Shown in pieces: positions 61,369 through 64,000 of a stretch of 64,000 bases of DNA. The notes under the pieces were generated by a model that saw only the letters and a program-made list of their open reading frames with translations, was not told the origin of the DNA and searched no databases. The translations under genes and the position numbers were made by a program. The stretch spans positions 3,253,501-3,317,500 of the forward strand of contig NC_019684.1 in the NCBI RefSeq assembly GCF_000316645.1. The letters run 5' to 3'. Position 1 is the stretch's first letter. Each line of letters begins with the position of its first letter. This DNA comes from Nostoc sp. PCC 7524. Its GTDB lineage: Bacteria > Cyanobacteriota > Cyanobacteriia > Cyanobacteriales > Nostocaceae.

Positions 61369-61826
61369 TTACAGTGCTGTTAGCGGTAGCGCGGCGTTAA
61401 GCAACATGGTAAGTAGAAGTCATTAGTCTAGGAATTGGGTATTGCAAAAAGATGAATTAGGGCAGGAGCGAGGATTTCCCCCTTTTCTCCCAGTCCCCAA
61501 TCCCCAACCCCTCCTTAAGAAATGTAACAAAATCAATTTAGAATTTTCATTTCGTTAAGTATATGCAAAAATCTTAATAAAAGCTTAATAATAAATTTCC
61601 GTAGAATTACACTACCCTGCAAATACTTTTTAACCTTCAAATGGCAGGATTTGTTAAGCTTATTGCTATTCACTTTCTGAGATTTCTGGTAAGAATTAAA
61701 GAAAGGGGTCAATATCGTCAGCAAAAACTCACAATCATTCACTTTAGGCGCTAAAAGCATTTCTACCAGCGAAATTCCGAGATAAAGCGCCTCAAAGAGT
61801 CAGTAATACCAAACAGGGACTCTCGC
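61369..61826. other. Intergenic region before the terminal kinase gene
   Basis: 458 bases. A short STRR run lies at 61489-61505 (CAGTCCCCAATCCCC). A 75-codon minus-strand frame here is Lys/Leu-rich and unsupported. The last 70 bases hold the leader of the kinase gene with AGGGAC upstream of its ATG. Confidence 0.45.
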
Positions 61827-64000
61827 ATGAATATCAATTCAGTAGACTCAACCATCAAGTTGAAGGCAGAATCTCATTCTCATATTCTGTTCGGCACAGC
61901 AGTAGACGAACAAAGTAGTGGCAAACAGCTGCTACTGAGTATGTACGACTCTGTGCAGACATCTATATTCGTGGTGGATGTTCTCGAAGATGGTGATTTT
62001 TGTTATGTGGCACTCAATCCCACCCATGAGCGATGGGTAGGCATCCGCACAGAGGATTTACGGGGCAAAAAACCAGAGGATATTCTCAATGCAGTTGATG
62101 CTGCTAAGGTGCGTCAGCACTATGCAGAATGTGTGCGTTTGGGCAATACTATTTCTTACGAACAGTGTTTACAATTCCAGGGTGTCCCTACTTGGTGGAG
62201 TACAACTTTGACACCACTCAGGGATGCTAATTCTCGAATTTATCGGTTAATTGGTACAAGTAGCAATATTACTCCGGCTAAACAGGTAGCCCACGCGCAG
62301 GAAATTCAAGCAGAACGAGATCAAGTGTTGGCAACACTAAGTCAAAAAATTCATGAATCTTTAGATTTAGGTGTAATTCTCCATCAGACTGCTAAAGATT
62401 TGCGTCAGTGTTTAAATTGCGATCGCATCCTCATTTATCAGATGCAGACTAGCACAGATGGGGTAGTTATGACCGAAGCTATAGTCAGTCCTGAACTGTC
62501 ACTATTAGGCAAGAACTTCCGAGATCCTTGCTTGGGTGTGCAACATCCCGAACACTCAGGGCGATGTTGTCTGCAAATTGTGCCAGATATTTACGCTAAT
62601 GGGGTCAATTCTTGTCAGCAAAAATTTTTGGCAGCCTTGCCAGCGAGGGCGCATTTAGTCACACCAATCTTGCTACGACAAAACATTTGGGGACTGTTAA
62701 TTGCTCAGTATTGCTATGAACCCCACCAATGGCAACAAATAGAAATTGACTTACTTGAGCAACTTGCAACCCAACTGGGGATTGCTGTACAACAATCAGA
62801 ACTTCAAAACCAACTCAAACAACTGAAAAATCAACTAGAGTCCCAAAAAAAAGAACATCAAGCCCAATTACGGCAGATTCAGAAGTTTCAAGACTTAGTA
62901 CGACGGATGACTGAAAAAATTCGTGATACTAAAGATGAAACTCAAATCTTAGTAGATGTAACTCAGGAGTTAGCAAATTTACTGCAACTAGAATCTTGCT
63001 ATATCGAAATCTATAATCCTGATTGCACGGAAGTTATAGTTGTTTACGAGTACGCATTTGAACATTCTATCTACCAGGGATTGACTAGAAAACCGCCAGA
63101 ATTGAGCGAAATTTATCAGCCGTTATTGCAAAAACAACACTTTCAATCAGTGGAAATTGTACCAGGATGGCATCCCAAGTTACTGGTAATTACTCAGTTA
63201 GCTTGTCCGATTTTTGATGAGCAAGGAATGCTGGGTAATCTTTGGCTGATCAGACCGATACAACAGATGTTTAATGAACTGGAAATTAGTCTGGTGCAAA
63301 CTTTAGCCAACGAATGCGCGATCGCGATGCGACAAACAAGGTTACACGCCACCAGACAAGCCACGATTAAAAAATTAGAAGAAAAAGAACGCCACACTAA
63401 ACAATTTCTCAAAAACCTTTCCCATGAACTGCGAACACCGATTACAAGTATTAGTTTGGCGGCTCAAACTCTGGAAAGTCTGCTGTTACCTGATGGCACA
63501 TTAGATGAAGTAGTACCGCAACTTTTGCAAATCCTACATCATGAATGTGGCAGAGAAAGCAAACTAATTCACGATTTACTGACACTTATCCATTTGGAAG
63601 CAGAACCAGAAACCCCAACTTTAATCACTATCGACTTGCAAACTTGGCTTCCCCCCATCGTAGAATCTTTTTCTGATTTGAGCAGTTGTCAAGGGCAAAC
63701 ATTAAACCTGAATATAGAAACCGCACTGCCACCTTTAGCAACAGATATCATAGAGCTAGAGCGAATTCTCACCGAACTTTTAAGCTATACGTGCAAGTAC
63801 ACTCCACCTGGGGAGACAATTACAGTTTCTGCTCAGACGACAGTAGAGGCACTACAAATCAGCATCAGTAATTCTGGGTTAGAAATTCCTAGCCATGAGC
63901 GATCGCGCATTTTCGAGCCGTTTTACCACATTTGCAAAAATGATCCTTGGAAATATAGTGGTACTGGTTTAGAAATGGCATTAGTCAAAAAAATGGTCAG
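61827..64000 (+). CDS. Sensor histidine kinase (PAS-GAF-GAF-HisKA-HATPase), 3' end beyond the window
   Basis: Open for 724 codons from ATG 61827 to the edge, no stop. PAS-like domain at about 40-150, GAF at about 175-330 (LNCDRILIYQM, HLVTPILLRQNIWGLLIAQY), coiled coil, second GAF at about 360-510, HisKA with LSHELRTPI, and a HATPase start. The N-box reads LLSYTCKYTPPG, lacking the usual Mg-binding Asn (NxxKY pattern), and the G1 box is SNSGLEIP instead of DxGxG. First GAF: a Cys (LNCDR, CCLQ) is present, but bilin binding is not clear. Confidence 0.9.
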   Translation, partial: MNINSVDSTIKLKAESHSHILFGTAVDEQSSGKQLLLSMYDSVQTSIFVVDVLEDGDFCYVALNPTHERWVGIRTEDLRGKKPEDILNAVDAAKVRQHYAECVRLGNTISYEQCLQFQGVPTWWSTTLTPLRDANSRIYRLIGTSSNITPAKQVAHAQEIQAERDQVLATLSQKIHESLDLGVILHQTAKDLRQCLNCDRILIYQMQTSTDGVVMTEAIVSPELSLLGKNFRDPCLGVQHPEHSGRCCLQIVPDIYANGVNSCQQKFLAALPARAHLVTPILLRQNIWGLLIAQYCYEPHQWQQIEIDLLEQLATQLGIAVQQSELQNQLKQLKNQLESQKKEHQAQLRQIQKFQDLVRRMTEKIRDTKDETQILVDVTQELANLLQLESCYIEIYNPDCTEVIVVYEYAFEHSIYQGLTRKPPELSEIYQPLLQKQHFQSVEIVPGWHPKLLVITQLACPIFDEQGMLGNLWLIRPIQQMFNELEISLVQTLANECAIAMRQTRLHATRQATIKKLEEKERHTKQFLKNLSHELRTPITSISLAAQTLESLLLPDGTLDEVVPQLLQILHHECGRESKLIHDLLTLIHLEAEPETPTLITIDLQTWLPPIVESFSDLSSCQGQTLNLNIETALPPLATDIIELERILTELLSYTCKYTPPGETITVSAQTTVEALQISISNSGLEIPSHERSRIFEPFYHICKNDPWKYSGTGLEMALVKKMV

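Noticed and set aside
61533..61760. 75-codon minus-strand frame
   Set aside because: Lys/Leu-rich AT-driven frame with no motif, in the upstream region of the kinase gene.

Overview
The window looks like chromosome from a filamentous, heterocyst-forming cyanobacterium (Nostoc/Anabaena type). Support seen directly: many HIP1 sites (GCGATCGC), CCCCAAT/CCCCAGT heptamer arrays (the STRR repeats described from Calothrix and Nostoc), other small dispersed repeats, an flv4-(sll0218)-flv2 operon, a PAP/fibrillin protein, a pheophorbide-oxygenase-like Rieske protein, and GAF/PAS-rich histidine kinases. No tRNA, rRNA or CRISPR array was seen.

Layout. 0-3.6 kb: end of a BMP-type substrate-binding protein, a dCache/PAS/GAF histidine kinase and a small S4 protein. 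4.2-12.6 kb: a mostly minus-strand block that reads as a stress or detoxification cluster: Mn-catalase, two paralogous zinc alcohol dehydrogenases (one followed by a cupin gene), a small secreted protein, an SRPBCC protein, a PfpI protein fused to a helical bundle, and DUF2267 and DUF6335 proteins. A MITE and a 19-unit STRR array sit inside it. 13-17.6 kb: a hybrid kinase, a dienelactone hydrolase and an ACC-deaminase-like enzyme. 17.7-22.1 kb: the flv4-2 photoprotection operon behind a 16-bp inverted repeat. 22.1-28.6 kb: a MocR regulator divergent from a flavin-binding protein, a second flavin-binding protein, and a GNAT gene split by an IS200/IS605 element that carries three extra genes. 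29-40 kb: envelope and secreted proteins (SLH-fasciclin-barrel protein, GHL10-aspartic-protease-like fusion, large zinc metalloprotease, lipoprotein), the fibrillin and the Rieske oxygenase. 41-44 kb: BrkB and DUF389 membrane proteins. 44.3-50.8 kb: a Type II restriction-modification locus with a frameshifted nuclease, a coiled-coil protein, an NB-ARC/TPR STAND protein and a 21-bp minisatellite. 50.8-64 kb: threonine synthase, stress and SDR proteins, an SbcD-like nuclease, a pentapeptide protein, a Ser/Thr kinase, and a PAS-GAF-GAF kinase cut by the window end.

Most notable: (1) the IS605-type element at about 25,140-28,255. Its exact removal would restore a 172-codon GNAT gene. It carries a regulator and two unknown genes between tnpA and tnpB, and each transposase gene holds its own in-frame 54-bp copy of the same hairpin repeat at a GGT. 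(2) The restriction locus: one missing A in an A7 tract breaks the nuclease exactly between its predicted catalytic Asp and E-C-K motif, and a shared near-identical box lies upstream of both the controller and the methylase genes. (3) Repeats repeatedly written into coding or control positions: a kinase ATP lid, the leader of a dehydrogenase, the ribosome-binding site of an enzyme gene, and both gaps of the flv operon.
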